From contig NC_092574.1 in assembly GCF_037975245.1 (NCBI RefSeq), positions 5,884,713 through 5,948,712 of the forward strand: DNA of 64,000 bases. Direction: 5' to 3'. The first letter of the stretch is position 1. Each line of letters opens with the position of its first letter. Both the position numbers and the translations under genes were made by a program. The notes under the pieces are model-generated. The model was not told the origin of the DNA, searched no databases, and was given only the letters and a program-made list of their open reading frames with translations. The DNA comes from Apostichopus japonicus (taxonomy: Eukaryota > Echinodermata > Holothuroidea > Aspidochirotida > Stichopodidae). Positions 47,850-60,400 of the stretch are shown piece after piece.

Positions 47850-47935
47850 AGGGGTAGTAGCCATCACAATTGGCCGCTTGGGAACCTTGTCAGGGGGAGG
47901 GGCCGCGCATCTCAATTTTCCCGCTTGTGAACCTT
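47850..47935 (+). repeat. Two-copy imperfect tandem repeat
   Basis: CATCACAATTGGCCGCTTGG plus GAACCTT at about 47861 and CATCTCAATTTTCCCGCTTG plus TGAACCTT at about 47908 are imperfect direct copies about 47 bp apart. The second copy runs into the inverted array fragment. Confidence 0.55.
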
Positions 47936-48090
47936 ATAAAGAACACGTATTTCTATCTTGTACTTTGGGACCACGTATCTCCCGAACGGAAGCAGATATA
48001 GACCTGGGAGTTGCAGATTTGGGCTCCTGAGCATCGATTTCTCCAGGTTACGTCTCTTGGGCGAAATCGATTTTGGGGTCAATTTTGCCA
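47933..48090 (-). repeat. Inverted partial unit of the 761-bp array
   Basis: This 158-bp block is the reverse complement of the part of the array unit that runs from GGCAAAAATTGACCC to TGTTCTTTATAAG (for example 49868-50026). It has roughly half a dozen substitutions and small indels, so it is more diverged than the array units are from each other. Its outer break lies at a TTATAA word, the same word at which the first array unit begins (48499). Confidence 0.85.
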
Positions 48091-48498
48091 AATGGATGGA
48101 GGAAACTGCAAAAGTAATCATTTCATAACAATATAGCAAAGATAATTTACGATCGGTTTAGAGACTAAAAGTGAAAATAATCGGTTTTTCAGATTTCCGG
48201 GGAATATGGAAACTTGGTCAAAGCTGTCACTGGACCAGGGATGTGCCCACGTATCCAAAGGGCAAGTATATGTCACGTCCGGTTCATGTGTTATAGGGGG
48301 TTAAAGGTCAAAAATTTCGTTCCTTCCAAAAAAGGTCAAAAATCGTGAGAGTGATCGATTTCCACGAGACTTGCAACGATGACGTGTGAGGTCATAAGGA
48401 AAGGTCACCTGAAAACTTTCGGCCATGAGGTCACCGGGTTAAATGTCAATCACAGGTCAAAAATTTAATTCATCAATTTTTTTTATTGGATATTTATT
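48091..48498. other. Spacer between inverted fragment and tandem array
   Basis: Sequence not found in the array units. It contains repeated AGGTCAAAAAT words (near 48305, 48332 and 48453) and GGTCAC. No gene was recognised. If the left edge was inverted, this spacer was originally outside the array. Confidence 0.55.
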
Positions 48499-51400
48499 TT
48501 TATAATTGCAAAATTTGGAAAACCCCCTCTTTTCAGCCAATCTCTTGTCCTCTCTGAAACACCTATCGACATTAAAATTAGACGTGAAGTAGAAGACACT
48601 CTTGTCTTTGTTATACACTAATTTCGTGTAATTATCTGACCGGGAAAGACTTTTTGTCGATATCATATCTATTTGCGCCAAAAATAGGTGTTTTGTCTTG
48701 CAAAGTTAAAAAAGTACCTCAATTTGGTACCCAATTCCAAAATAAAGTTCAGATTCGTAATCAGCGTGTCGCGGACTACCAGAAAAGATACACATTTATC
48801 GCCTTTGCGCCCTCTTATGACACTTTTTTCGCTCAGTTTGCAACTTCAGATGAACAATAAAAAAGCGAAAAACTTTTAGGGACAACAAAAGATTTTAATC
48901 CTTTGTTCGTCGTAAAAGTTTTTCCGCTCTTACTTTTATTGAGGTGAAAAAACTTGTTGTCGCAAAGTCGATAAATGTGGATCTTTTCTGGTAGTTCGCG
49001 ACACGCTGATTACGAATCTGAACTTTATTTTGGAATTGGGTACCAAAAAGAGGTACTTTTTTCACTTTTCAGACAAAACACCTATTTTTGGCGCAAATAA
49101 AAATTGCCAAAAATTGACTCAAAATCGATTTCGCCCGAAAGACGTAACAGGGAGTAATCGATGCTCAGGAGCCCAAATCTGCAACTCCCAGGTCCATATC
49201 TGCTTCCGTTCGGGAGATACGTGGTCCCAAAGTACAAGATAGAAATACGTGACTGTTCTTTATAAGTGCAAAATTTGGAAAAACCCCTCTTTTCAGCCCC
49301 CTCTCTTGTCCTCTCTGAAACACCCATCGACATTAAAATTAGACGTGGAGTAGAAGACACTCTTGTCTTTGTTATACACCAATTTCGTGTAATTATCTGA
49401 CCGGGAAAGGCTTTTTGTCCATATCATGTCTATTTGCGCAAAAAATAGGTGTTTTGTCTTGCAAAGTTAAAAAAGTATCTCAATTTGGTACCCAATTCCA
49501 AAACAAAGTTCAGATTCGTAATCAGCGTGTCGCGAACTACCAGAAAAGATACACATTTATCGCCTTTGCGCCCTCTTATGACAATTTTTTTCGCTCAGTT
49601 TGCAACTTCAGATGAACAATAGAAAAGCGAAAAACTTTTAGGGACAACAAAAGATTTTAATCCTTTGTTCGTCGTAAAAGTTTTTCCGCTCTTACTTTTA
49701 TTGAGGTGAAAAACTTGTTGTCGCAAAGTCGATAAATGTGGATCTTTTCTGGTAGTTCGCGACACGCTGATTATGAATCTGAACTTTATTTTGGAATTGG
49801 GTACCAAAAAGAGGTACTTTTTTCACTTTTCAGACAAAACACCTATTTTTGGCGCAAATAAAAATTGCCAAAAATTGACCCAAAATCGATTTCGCCCGAA
49901 AGACGTAACAGGGAGTAATCGATGCTCAGGAGCCCAAATCTGCAACTCCCAGGTCCATATCTGCTTCCGTTCGGGAGATACGTGGTCCCAAAGTACAAGA
50001 TAGAAATACGTGACTGTTCTTTATAAGTGCAAAATTTGGAAAACCCCCTCTTTTCAGCCCCCTCTCTTGTCCTCTCTGAAACACCCATCGACATTAAAAT
50101 TAGACGTGAAGTAGAAGACACTCTTGTCTTTGTTATACACCAATTTCGTGTAATTATCTGACCGGGAAAGGCTTTTTGTCCATATCATGTCTATTTGCGC
50201 CAAAAATAGGTGTTTTGTCATGCAAAGTTAAAAAAGTATCTCAATTTGGTACCCAATTCCAAAATAAAGTTCAGATTCGTAATCAGCGTGTCGCGAACTA
50301 CCAGAAAAGATACACATTTATCGCCTTTGCGCCCTCTTATGACACTTTTTTCGCTCAGTTTGCAACTTCAGATGAACAATAGAAAAGCGAAAAACTTTTA
50401 GGGACAACAAAAGATTTTAATCCTTTGTTCGTCGTAAAAGTTTTTCCGCTCTTACTTTTATTGAGGTGAAAAACTTGTTGTCGCAAAGTCGATAAATGTG
50501 GATCTTTTCTGGTAGTTCGCGACACGCTGATTATGAATCTGAACTTTATTTTGGAATTGGGTACCAAAAAGAGGTACTTTTTTCACTTTTCAGACAAAAC
50601 ACCTATTTTTGGCGCAAATAAAAATTGCCAAAAATTGACCCAAAATCGATTTCGCCCGAAAGACGTAACAGGGAGTAATCGATGCTCAGGAGCCCAAATC
50701 TGCAACTCCCAGGTCCATATCTGCTTCCGTTCGGGAGATACGTGGTCCCAAAGTACAAGATAGAAATACGTGACTGTTCTTTATAAGTGCAAAATTTGGA
50801 AAACCCCCTCTTTTCAGCCCCCTCTCTTGTCCTCTCTGAAACACCCATCGACATTAAAATTAGACGTGAAGTAGAAGACACTCTTGTCTTTGTTATACAC
50901 CAATTTCGTGTAATTATCTGACCGGGAAAGGCTTTTTGTCCATATCATGTCTATTTGCGCCAAAAATAGGTGTTTTGTCATGCAAAGTTAAAAAAGTATC
51001 TCAATTTGGTACCCAATTCCAAAATAAAGTTCAGATTCGTAATCAGCGTGTCGCGAACTACCAGAAAAGATACACATTTATCGCCTTTGCGCCCTCTTAT
51101 GACACTTTTTTCGCTCAGTTTGCAACTTCAGATGAACAATAAAAAAGCGAAAAACTTTTAGGGACAACAAAAGATTTTAATCCTTTGTTCGTCGTAAAAG
51201 TTTTTCCGCTCTTACTTTTATTGAGGTGAAAAAACTTGTTGTCGCAAAGTCGATTAATGTGGATCTTTTCTGGTAGTTCGCGACACGCTGATTACGAATC
51301 TGAACTTTATTTTGGAATTGGGTACCAAAAAGAGGTACTTTTTTCATTTTTCAGACAAAACACCTATATTTGGCTCAAATAAAAATTGCCAAAAATTGAC

Positions 51401-54400
51401 CCAAAATCGATTTCGCCCGAAAGACGTAACAGGGAGTAATCGATGCTCAGGAGCCCAAATCTGCAACTCCCAGGTCCATATCTGCTTCCGTTCGGGAGAT
51501 ACGTGGTCCCAAAGTACAAGATAGAAATACATGACTGTTCTTTATAAGTGCAAAATTTGGAAAACCCCCTCTTTTCAGCCCCCTCTCTTGTCCTCTCTGA
51601 AACACCCATCGACATTAAAATTATACGTGAAGTAGAAGACACTCTTGTCTTTGTTATACACCAATTTCGTGTAATTATCTGACCGGGAAAGGCTTTTTGT
51701 CCATATCATGTCTATTTGCGCCAAAAATAGGTGTTTTGTCATGCAAAGTTAAAAAAGTATCTCAATTTGGTACCCAATTCCAAAATAAAGTTCAGATTCG
51801 TAATCAGCGTGTCGCGGACTACCAGAAAAGATACACATTTATCGCCTTTGCGCCCTCTTATGACACTTTTTTCGCTCAGTTTGCAACTTCAGATGAACAA
51901 TAAAAAAGCGAAAAACTTTTAGGGACAACAAAAGATTTTAATCCTTTGTTCGTCGTAAAAGTTTTTCCGCTCTTACTTTTATTGAGGTGAAAAAACTTGT
52001 TGTCGCAAAGTCGATAAATGTGGATCTTTTCTGGTAGATCGCGACACGCTGATTACGAATCTGAACTTTATTTTGGAATTGGGTACCAAAAAGAGGTACT
52101 TTTTTCACTTTTCAGACAAAACACCTATATTTGGCGCAAATAAAAATTGCCAAAAATTGACCCAAAATCGATTTCGCTCAAAAGACGTAACAGGGAGTAA
52201 TCGATGCTCAGGAGCCCAAATCTGCAACTCCCAGGTCCATATCTGCTTCCGTTCGGGAGATACGTGGTCCCAAAGTACAAGATAGAAATACGTGACTGTT
52301 CTTTATAAGTGCAAAATTTGGAAAACCCCCTCTTTTCAGCCCCCTCTCTTGTCCTCTCTGAAACACCCATCGACATTAAAATTAGACGTGAAGTAGAAGA
52401 CACTCTTGTCTTTGTTATACACCAATTTCGTGTAATTATCTGACCGGGAAAGGCTTTTTGTCCATATCATGTCTATTTGCGCCAAAAATAGGTGTTTTGT
52501 CATGCAAAGTTAAAAAAGTATCTCAATTTGGTACCCAATTCCAAAATAAAGTTCAGATTCGTAATCAGCGTGTCGCGAACTACCAGAAAAGATACACATT
52601 TATCGCCTTTGCGCCCTCTTATGACACTTTTTTCGCTCAGTTTGCAACTTCAGATGAACAATAAAAAAGCGAAAAACTTTTAGGGACAACAAAAGATTTT
52701 AATCCTTTGTTCGTCGTAAAAGTTTTTCCGCTCTTACTTTTATTGAGGTGAAAAAACTTGTTGTCGCAAAGTCGATAAATGTGGATCTTTTCTGGTAGTT
52801 CGCGACACGCTGATTACGAATCTGAACTTTATTTTGGAATTGGGTACCAAAAAGAGGTACTTTTTTCACTTTTCAGACAAAACACCTATATTTGGCGCAA
52901 ATAAAAATTGACCCAAAATCGATTTCGCCCAAAAGACGTAACAGGGAGTAATCGATGCTCAGGAGCCCAAATCTGCAACTCCCAGGTCCATATCTGCTTC
53001 CGTTCGGGAGATACGTGGTCCCAAAGTACAAGATAGAAATACGTGACTGTTCTTTATAAGTGCAAAATTTGGAAAACCCCCTCTTTTCAGCCCCCTCTCT
53101 TGTCCTCTCTGAAACACCCATCGACATTAAAATTAGACGTGAAGTAGAAGACACTCTTGTCTTTGTTATACACCAATTTCGTGTAATTATCTGACCGGGA
53201 AAGGCTTTTTGTCCATATCATGTCTATTTGCGCCAAAAATAGGTGTTTTGTCATGCAAAGTTAAAAAAGTATCTCAATTTGGTACCCAATTCCAAAATAA
53301 AGTTCAGATTCGTAATCAGCGTGTCGCGAACTACCAGAAAAGATACACATTTATTGCCTTTGCGCCCTCTTATGACACTTTTTTTCGCTCAGTTTGCAAC
53401 TTCAGATGAACAATAGAAAAGCGAAAAACTTTTAGGGACAACAAAAGATTTTAATCCTTTGTTCGTCGTAAAAGTTTTTCCGCTCTTACTTTTATTGAGG
53501 TGAAAAAACTTGTTGTCGCAAAGTCGATAAATGTGGATCTTTTCTGGTAGTTCGCGACACGCTGATTACGAATCTGAACTTTATTTTGGAATTGGGTACC
53601 AAAAAGAGGTACTTTTTTCACTTTTCAGACAAAACACCTATTTTTGGCGCAAATAAAAATTGCCAAAAATTGACCCAAAATCGATTTCGCCCGAAAGACG
53701 TAACAGGGAGTAATCGATGCTCAGGAGCCCAAATCTGCAACTCCCAGGTCCATATCTGCTTCCGTTCGGGAGATACGTGGTCCCAAAGTACAAGATAGAA
53801 ATACGTGACTGTTCTTTATAAGTGCAAAATTTGGAAAACCCCCTCTTTTCAGCCCCCTCTCTTGTCCTCTCTGAAACACCCATCGACATTAAAATTAGAC
53901 GTGAAGTAGAAGACACTCTTGTCTTTGTTATACACCAATTTCGTGTAATTATCTGACCGGGAAAGGCTTTTTGTCCATATCATGTCTATTTGCGCCAAAA
54001 ATAGGTGTTTTGTCATGCAAAGTTAAAAAAAGTATCTCAATTTGGTACCCAATTCCAAAATAAAGTTCAGATTCGTAATCAGCGTGTCGCGAACTACCAG
54101 AAAAGATACACATTTATCGCCTTTGCGCCCTCTTATGACACTTTTTTCGCTCAGTTTGCAACTTCAGATGAACAATAAAAAAGCGAAAAACTTTTAGGGA
54201 CAACAAAAGATTTTAATCCTTTGTTCGTCGTAAAAGTTTTTCCGCTCTTACTTTTATTGAGGTGAAAAAACTTGTTGTCGCAAAGTCGATTAATGTGGAT
54301 CTTTTCTGGTAGTTCGCGACACGCTGATTACGAATCTGAACTTTATTTTGGAATTGGGTACCAAAAAGAGGTACTTTTTTCACTTTTCAGACAAAACACC

Positions 54401-57400
54401 TATTTTTGGCGCAAATAAAAATTGCCAAAAATTGACCCAAAATCGATTTCGCCCGAAAGACGTAACAGGGAGTAATCGATGCTCAGGAGCCCAAATCTGC
54501 AACTCCCAGGTCCATATCTGCTTCCGTTCGGGAGATACGTGGTCCCAAAGTACAAGATAGAAATACGTGACTGTTCTTTATAAGTGCAAAATTTGGAAAA
54601 CCCCCTCTTTTCAGCCCCCTCTCTTGTCCTCTCTGAAACACCCATCGACATTAAAATTAGACGTGAAGTAGAAGACACTCTTGTCTTTGTTATACACCAA
54701 TTTCGTGTAATTATCTGACCGGGAAAGGCTTTTTGTCCATATCATGTCTATTTGCGCCAAAAATAGGTGTTTTGTCATGCAAAGTTAAAAAAAGTATCTC
54801 AATTTGGTACCCAATTCCAAAATAAAGTTCAGATTCGTAATCAGCGTGTCGCGAACTACCAGAAAAGATACACATTTATCGCCTTTGCGCCCTCTTATGA
54901 CACTTTTTTCGCTCAGTTTGCAACTTCAGATGAACAATAAAAAAGCGAAAAACTTTTAGGGACAACAAAAGATTTTAATCCTTTGTTCGTCGTAAAAGTT
55001 TTTCCGCTCTTACTTTTATTGAGGTGAAAAAACTTGTTGTCGCAAAGTCGATTAATGTGGATCTTTTCTGGTAGTTCGCGACACGCTGATTACGAATCTG
55101 AACTTTATTTTGGAATTGGGTACCAAAAAGAGGTACTTTTTTCACTTTTCAGACAAAACACCTATTTTTGGCGCAAATAAAAATTGCCAAAAATTGACCC
55201 AAAATCGATTTCGCCCGAAAGACGTAACAGGGAGTAATCGATGCTCAGGAGCCCAAATCTGCAACTCCCAGGTCCATATCTGCTTCCGTTCGGGAGATAC
55301 GTGGTCCCAAAGTACAAGATAGAAATACATGACTGTTCTTTATAAGTGCAAAATTTGGAAAACCCCCTCTTTTCAGCCCCCTCTCTTGTCCTCTCTGAAA
55401 CACCCATCGACATTAAAATTAGACGTGAAGTAGAAGACACTCTTGTCTTTGTTATACACCAATTTCGTGTAATTATCTGACCGGGAAAGGCTTTTTGTCC
55501 ATATCATGTCTATTTGCGCCAAAAATAGGTGTTTTGTCATGCAAAGTTAAAAAAGTATCTCAATTTGGTACCCAATTCCAAAATAAAGTTCAGATTCGTA
55601 ATCAGCGTGTCGCGAACTACCAAAAAAGATACACATTTATTGCCTTTGCGCCCTCTTATGACACTTTTTTCGCTCAGTTTGCAACTTCAGATGAACAATA
55701 AAAAAGCGAAAAACTTTTAGGGACAACAAAAGATTTTAATCCTTTGTTCGTCGTAAAAGTTTTTCCGCTCTTACTTTTATTGAGGTGAAAAAACTTGTTG
55801 TCGCAAAGTCGATAAATGTGGATCTTTTCTGGTAGATCGCGACACGCTGATTACGAATCTGAACTTTATTTTGGAATTGGGTACCAAAAAGAGGTACTTT
55901 TTTCACTTTTCAGACAAAACACCTATATTTGGCGCAAATAAAAATTGCCAAAAATTGACCCAAAATCGATTTCGCCCGAAAGACGTAACAGGGAGTAATC
56001 GATGCTCAGGAGCCCAAATCTGCAACTCCCAGGTCCATATCTGCTTCCGTTCGGGAGATACGTGGTCCCAAAGTACAAGATAGAAATACGTGACTGTTCT
56101 TTATAAGTGCAAAATTTGGAAAACCCCCTCTTTTCAGCCCCCTCTCTTGTCCTCTCTGAAACACCCATCGACATTAAAATTAGACGTGAAGTAGAAGACA
56201 CTCTTGTCTTTGTTATACACCAATTTCGTGTAATTATCTGACCGGGAAAGGCTTTTTGTCCATATCATGTCTATTTGTGCCAAAAATAGGTGTTTTGTCA
56301 TGCAAAGTTAAAAAAGTATCTCAATTTGGTACCCAATTCCAAAATAAAGTTCAGATTCGTAATCAGCGTGTCGCGAACTACCAGAAAAGATACACATTTA
56401 TTGCCTTTGCGCCCTCTTATGACACTTTTTTTCGCTCAGTTTGCAACTTCAGATGAACAATAGAAAAGCGAAAAACTTTTAGGGACAACAAAAGATTTTA
56501 ATCCTTTGTTCGTCGTAAAAGTTTTTCCGCTCTTACTTTTATTGAGGTGAAAAAACTTGTTGTCGCAAAGTCGATAAATGTGGATCTTTTCTGGTAGTTC
56601 GCGACACGCTGATTACGAATCTGAACTTTATTTTGGAATTGGGTACCAAAAAGAGGTACTTTTTTCACTTTTCAGACAAAACACCTATTTTTGGCGCAAA
56701 TAAAAATTGCCAAAAATTGACCCAAAATCGATTTCGCCCGAAAGACGTAACAGGGAGTAATCGATGCTCAGGAGCCCAAATCTGCAACTCCCAGGTCCAT
56801 ATCTGCTTCCGTTCGGGAGATACGTGGTCCCAAAGTACAAGATAGAAATACGTGACTGTTCTTTATAAGTGCAAAATTTGGAAAACCCCCTCTTTTCAGC
56901 CCCCTCTCTTGTCCTCTCTGAAACACCCATCGACATTAAAATTAGACGTGAAGTAGAAGACACTCTTGTCTTTGTTATACACCAATTTCGTGTAATTATC
57001 TGACCGGGAAAGGCTTTTTGTCCATATCATGTCTATTTGCGCCAAAAATAGGTGTTTTGTCATGCAAAGTTAAAAAAAGTATCTCAATTTGGTACCCAAT
57101 TCCAAAATAAAGTTCAGATTCGTAATCAGCGTGTCGCGAACTACCAGAAAAGATACACATTTATCGCCTTTGCGCCCTCTTATGACACTTTTTTCGCTCA
57201 GTTTGCAACTTCAGATGAACAATAAAAAAGCGAAAAACTTTTAGGGACAACAAAAGATTTTAATCCTTTGTTCGTCGTAAAAGTTTTTCCGCTCTTACTT
57301 TTATTGAGGTGAAAAAACTTGTTGTCGCAAAGTCGATTAATGTGGATCTTTTCTGGTAGTTCGCGACACGCTGATTACGAATCTGAACTTTATTTTGGAA

Positions 57401-60400
57401 TTGGGTACCAAAAAGAGGTACTTTTTTCACTTTTCAGACAAAACACCTATTTTTGGCGCAAATAAAAATTGCCAAAAATTGACCCAAAATCGATTTCGCC
57501 CGAAAGACGTAACAGGGAGTAATCGATGCTCAGGAGCCCAAATCTGCAACTCCCAGGTCCATATCTGCTTCCGTTCGGGAGATACGTGGTCCCAAAGTAC
57601 AAGATAGAAATACATGACTGTTCTTTATAAGTGCAAAATTTGGAAAACCCCCTCTTTTCAGCCCCCTCTCTTGTCCTCTCTGAAACACCCATCGACATTA
57701 AAATTAGACGTGAAGTAGAAGACACTCTTGTCTTTGTTATACACCAATTTCGTGTAATTATCTGACCGGGAAAGGCTTTTTGTCCATATCATGTCTATTT
57801 GCGCCAAAAATAGGTGTTTTGTCATGCAAAGTTAAAAAAGTATCTCAATTTGGTACCCAATTCCAAAATAAAGTTCAGATTCGTAATCAGCGTGTCGCGA
57901 ACTACCAGAAAAGATACACATTTATTGCCTTTGCGCCCTCTTATGACACTTTTTTTCGCTCAGTTTGCAACTTCAGATGAACAATAAAAAAGCGAAAAAC
58001 TTTTAGGGACAACAAAAGATTTTAATCCTTTGTTCGTCGTAAAAGTTTTTCCGCTCTTACTTTTATTGAGGTGAAAAAACTTGTTGTCGCAAAGTCGATA
58101 AATGTGGATCTTTTCTGGTAGATCGCGACACGCTGATTACGAATCTGAACTTTATTTTGGAATTGGGTACCAAAAAGAGGTACTTTTTTCACTTTTCAGA
58201 CAAAACACCTATATTTGGCGCAAATAAAAATTGCCAAAAATTGACCCAAAATCGATTTCGCCCGAAAGACGTAACAGGGAGTAATCGATGCTCAGGAGCC
58301 CAAATCTGCAACTCCCAGGTCCATATCTGCTTCCGTTCGGGAGATACGTGGTCCCAAAGTACAAGATAGAAATACGTGACTGTTCTTTATAAGTGCAAAA
58401 TTTGGAAAACCCCCTCTTTTCAGCCCCCTCTCTTGTCCTCTCTGAAACACCCATCGACATTAAAATTAGACGTGAAGTAGAAGACACTCTTGTCTTTGTT
58501 ATACACCAATTTCGTGTAATTATCTGACCGGGAAAGGCTTTTTGTCCATATCATGTCTATTTGTGCCAAAAATAGGTGTTTTGTCATGCAAAGTTAAAAA
58601 AGTATCTCAATTTGGTACCCAATTCCAAAATAAAGTTCAGATTCGTAATCAGCGTGTCGCGAACTACCAGAAAAGATACACATTTATCGCCTTTGCGCCC
58701 TCTTATGACACTTTTTTCGCTCAGTTTGCAACTTCAGATGAACAATAAAAAAGCGAAAAACTTTTAGGGACAACAAAAGATTTTAATCCTTTGTTCGTCG
58801 TAAAAGTTTTTCCGCTCTTACTTTTATTGAGGTGAAAAAACTTGTTGTCGCAAAGTCGATAAATGTGGATCTTTTCTGGTAGTTCGCGACACGCTGATTA
58901 CGAATCTGAACTTTATTTTGGAATTGGGTACCAAAAAGAGGTACTTTTTTCACTTTTCAGACAAAACACCTATATTTGGCGCAAATAAAAATTGACCCAA
59001 AATCGATTTCGCCCAAAAGACGTAACAGGGAGTAATCGATGCTCAGGAGCCCAAATCTGCAACTCCCAGGTCCATATCTGCTTCCGTTCGGGAGATACGT
59101 GGTCCCAAAGTACAAGATAGAAATACGTGACTGTTCTTTATAAGTGCAAAATTTGGAAAACCCCCTCTTTTCAGCCCCCTCTCTTGTCCTCTCTGAAACA
59201 CCCATCGACATTAAAATTAGACGTGAAGTAGAAGACACTCTTGTCTTTGTTATACACCAATTTCGTGTAATTATCTGACCGGGAAAGGCTTTTTGTCCAT
59301 ATCATGTCTATTTGTGCCAAAAATAGGTGTTTTGTCATGCAAAGTTAAAAAAGTATCTCAATTTGGTACCCAATTCCAAAATAAAGTTCAGATTCGTAAT
59401 CAGCGTGTCGCGAACTACCAGAAAAGATACACATTTATCGCCTTTGCGCCCTCTTATGACACTTTTTTCGCTCAGTTTGCAACTTCAGATGAACAATAAA
59501 AAAGCGAAAAACTTTTAGGGACAACAAAAGATTTTAATCCTTTGTTCGTCGTAAAAGTTTTTCCGCTCTTACTTTTATTGAGGTGAAAAAACTTGTTGTC
59601 GCAAAGTCGATAAATGTGGATCTTTTCTGGTAGTTCGCGACACGCTGATTACGAATCTGAACTTTATTTTGGAATTGGGTACCAAAAAGAGGTACTTTTT
59701 TCACTTTTCAGACAAAACACCTATATTTGGCGCAAATAAAAATTGACCCAAAATCGATTTCGCCCGAAAGACGTAACAGGGAGTAATCGATGCTCAGGAG
59801 CCCAAATCTGCAACTCCCAGGTCCATATCTGCTTCCGTTCGGGAGATACGTGGTCCCAAAGTACAAGATAGAAATACGTGACTGTTCTTTATAAGTGCAA
59901 AATTTGGAAAACCCCCTCTTTTCAGCCCCCTCTCTTGTCCTCTCTGAAACACCCATCGACATTAAAATTAGACGTGAAGTAGAAGACACTCTTGTCTTTG
60001 TTATACACCAATTTCGTGTAATTATCTGACCGGGAAAGGCTTTTTGTCCATATCATGTCTATTTGCGCCAAAAATAGGTGTTTTGTCATGCAAAGTTAAA
60101 AAAGTATCTCAATTTGGTACCCAATTCCAAAATAAAGTTCAGATTCGTAATCAGCGTGTCGCGAACTACCAGAAAAGATACACATTTATTGCCTTTGCGC
60201 CCTCTTATGACACTTTTTTTCGCTCAGTTTGCAACTTCAGATGAACAATAGAAAAGCGAAAAACTTTTAGGGACAACAAAAGATTTTAATCCTTTGTTCG
60301 TCGTAAAAGTTTTTCCGCTCTTACTTTTATTGAGGTGAAAAAACTTGTTGTCGCAAAGTCGATAAATGTGGATCTTTTCTGGTAGTTCGCGACACGCTGA

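Noticed and set aside
48300-48470. AGGTCA words as nuclear-receptor response elements
   Set aside because: They are part of a longer repeated AGGTCAAAAAT phrase with irregular spacing and no gene start nearby.
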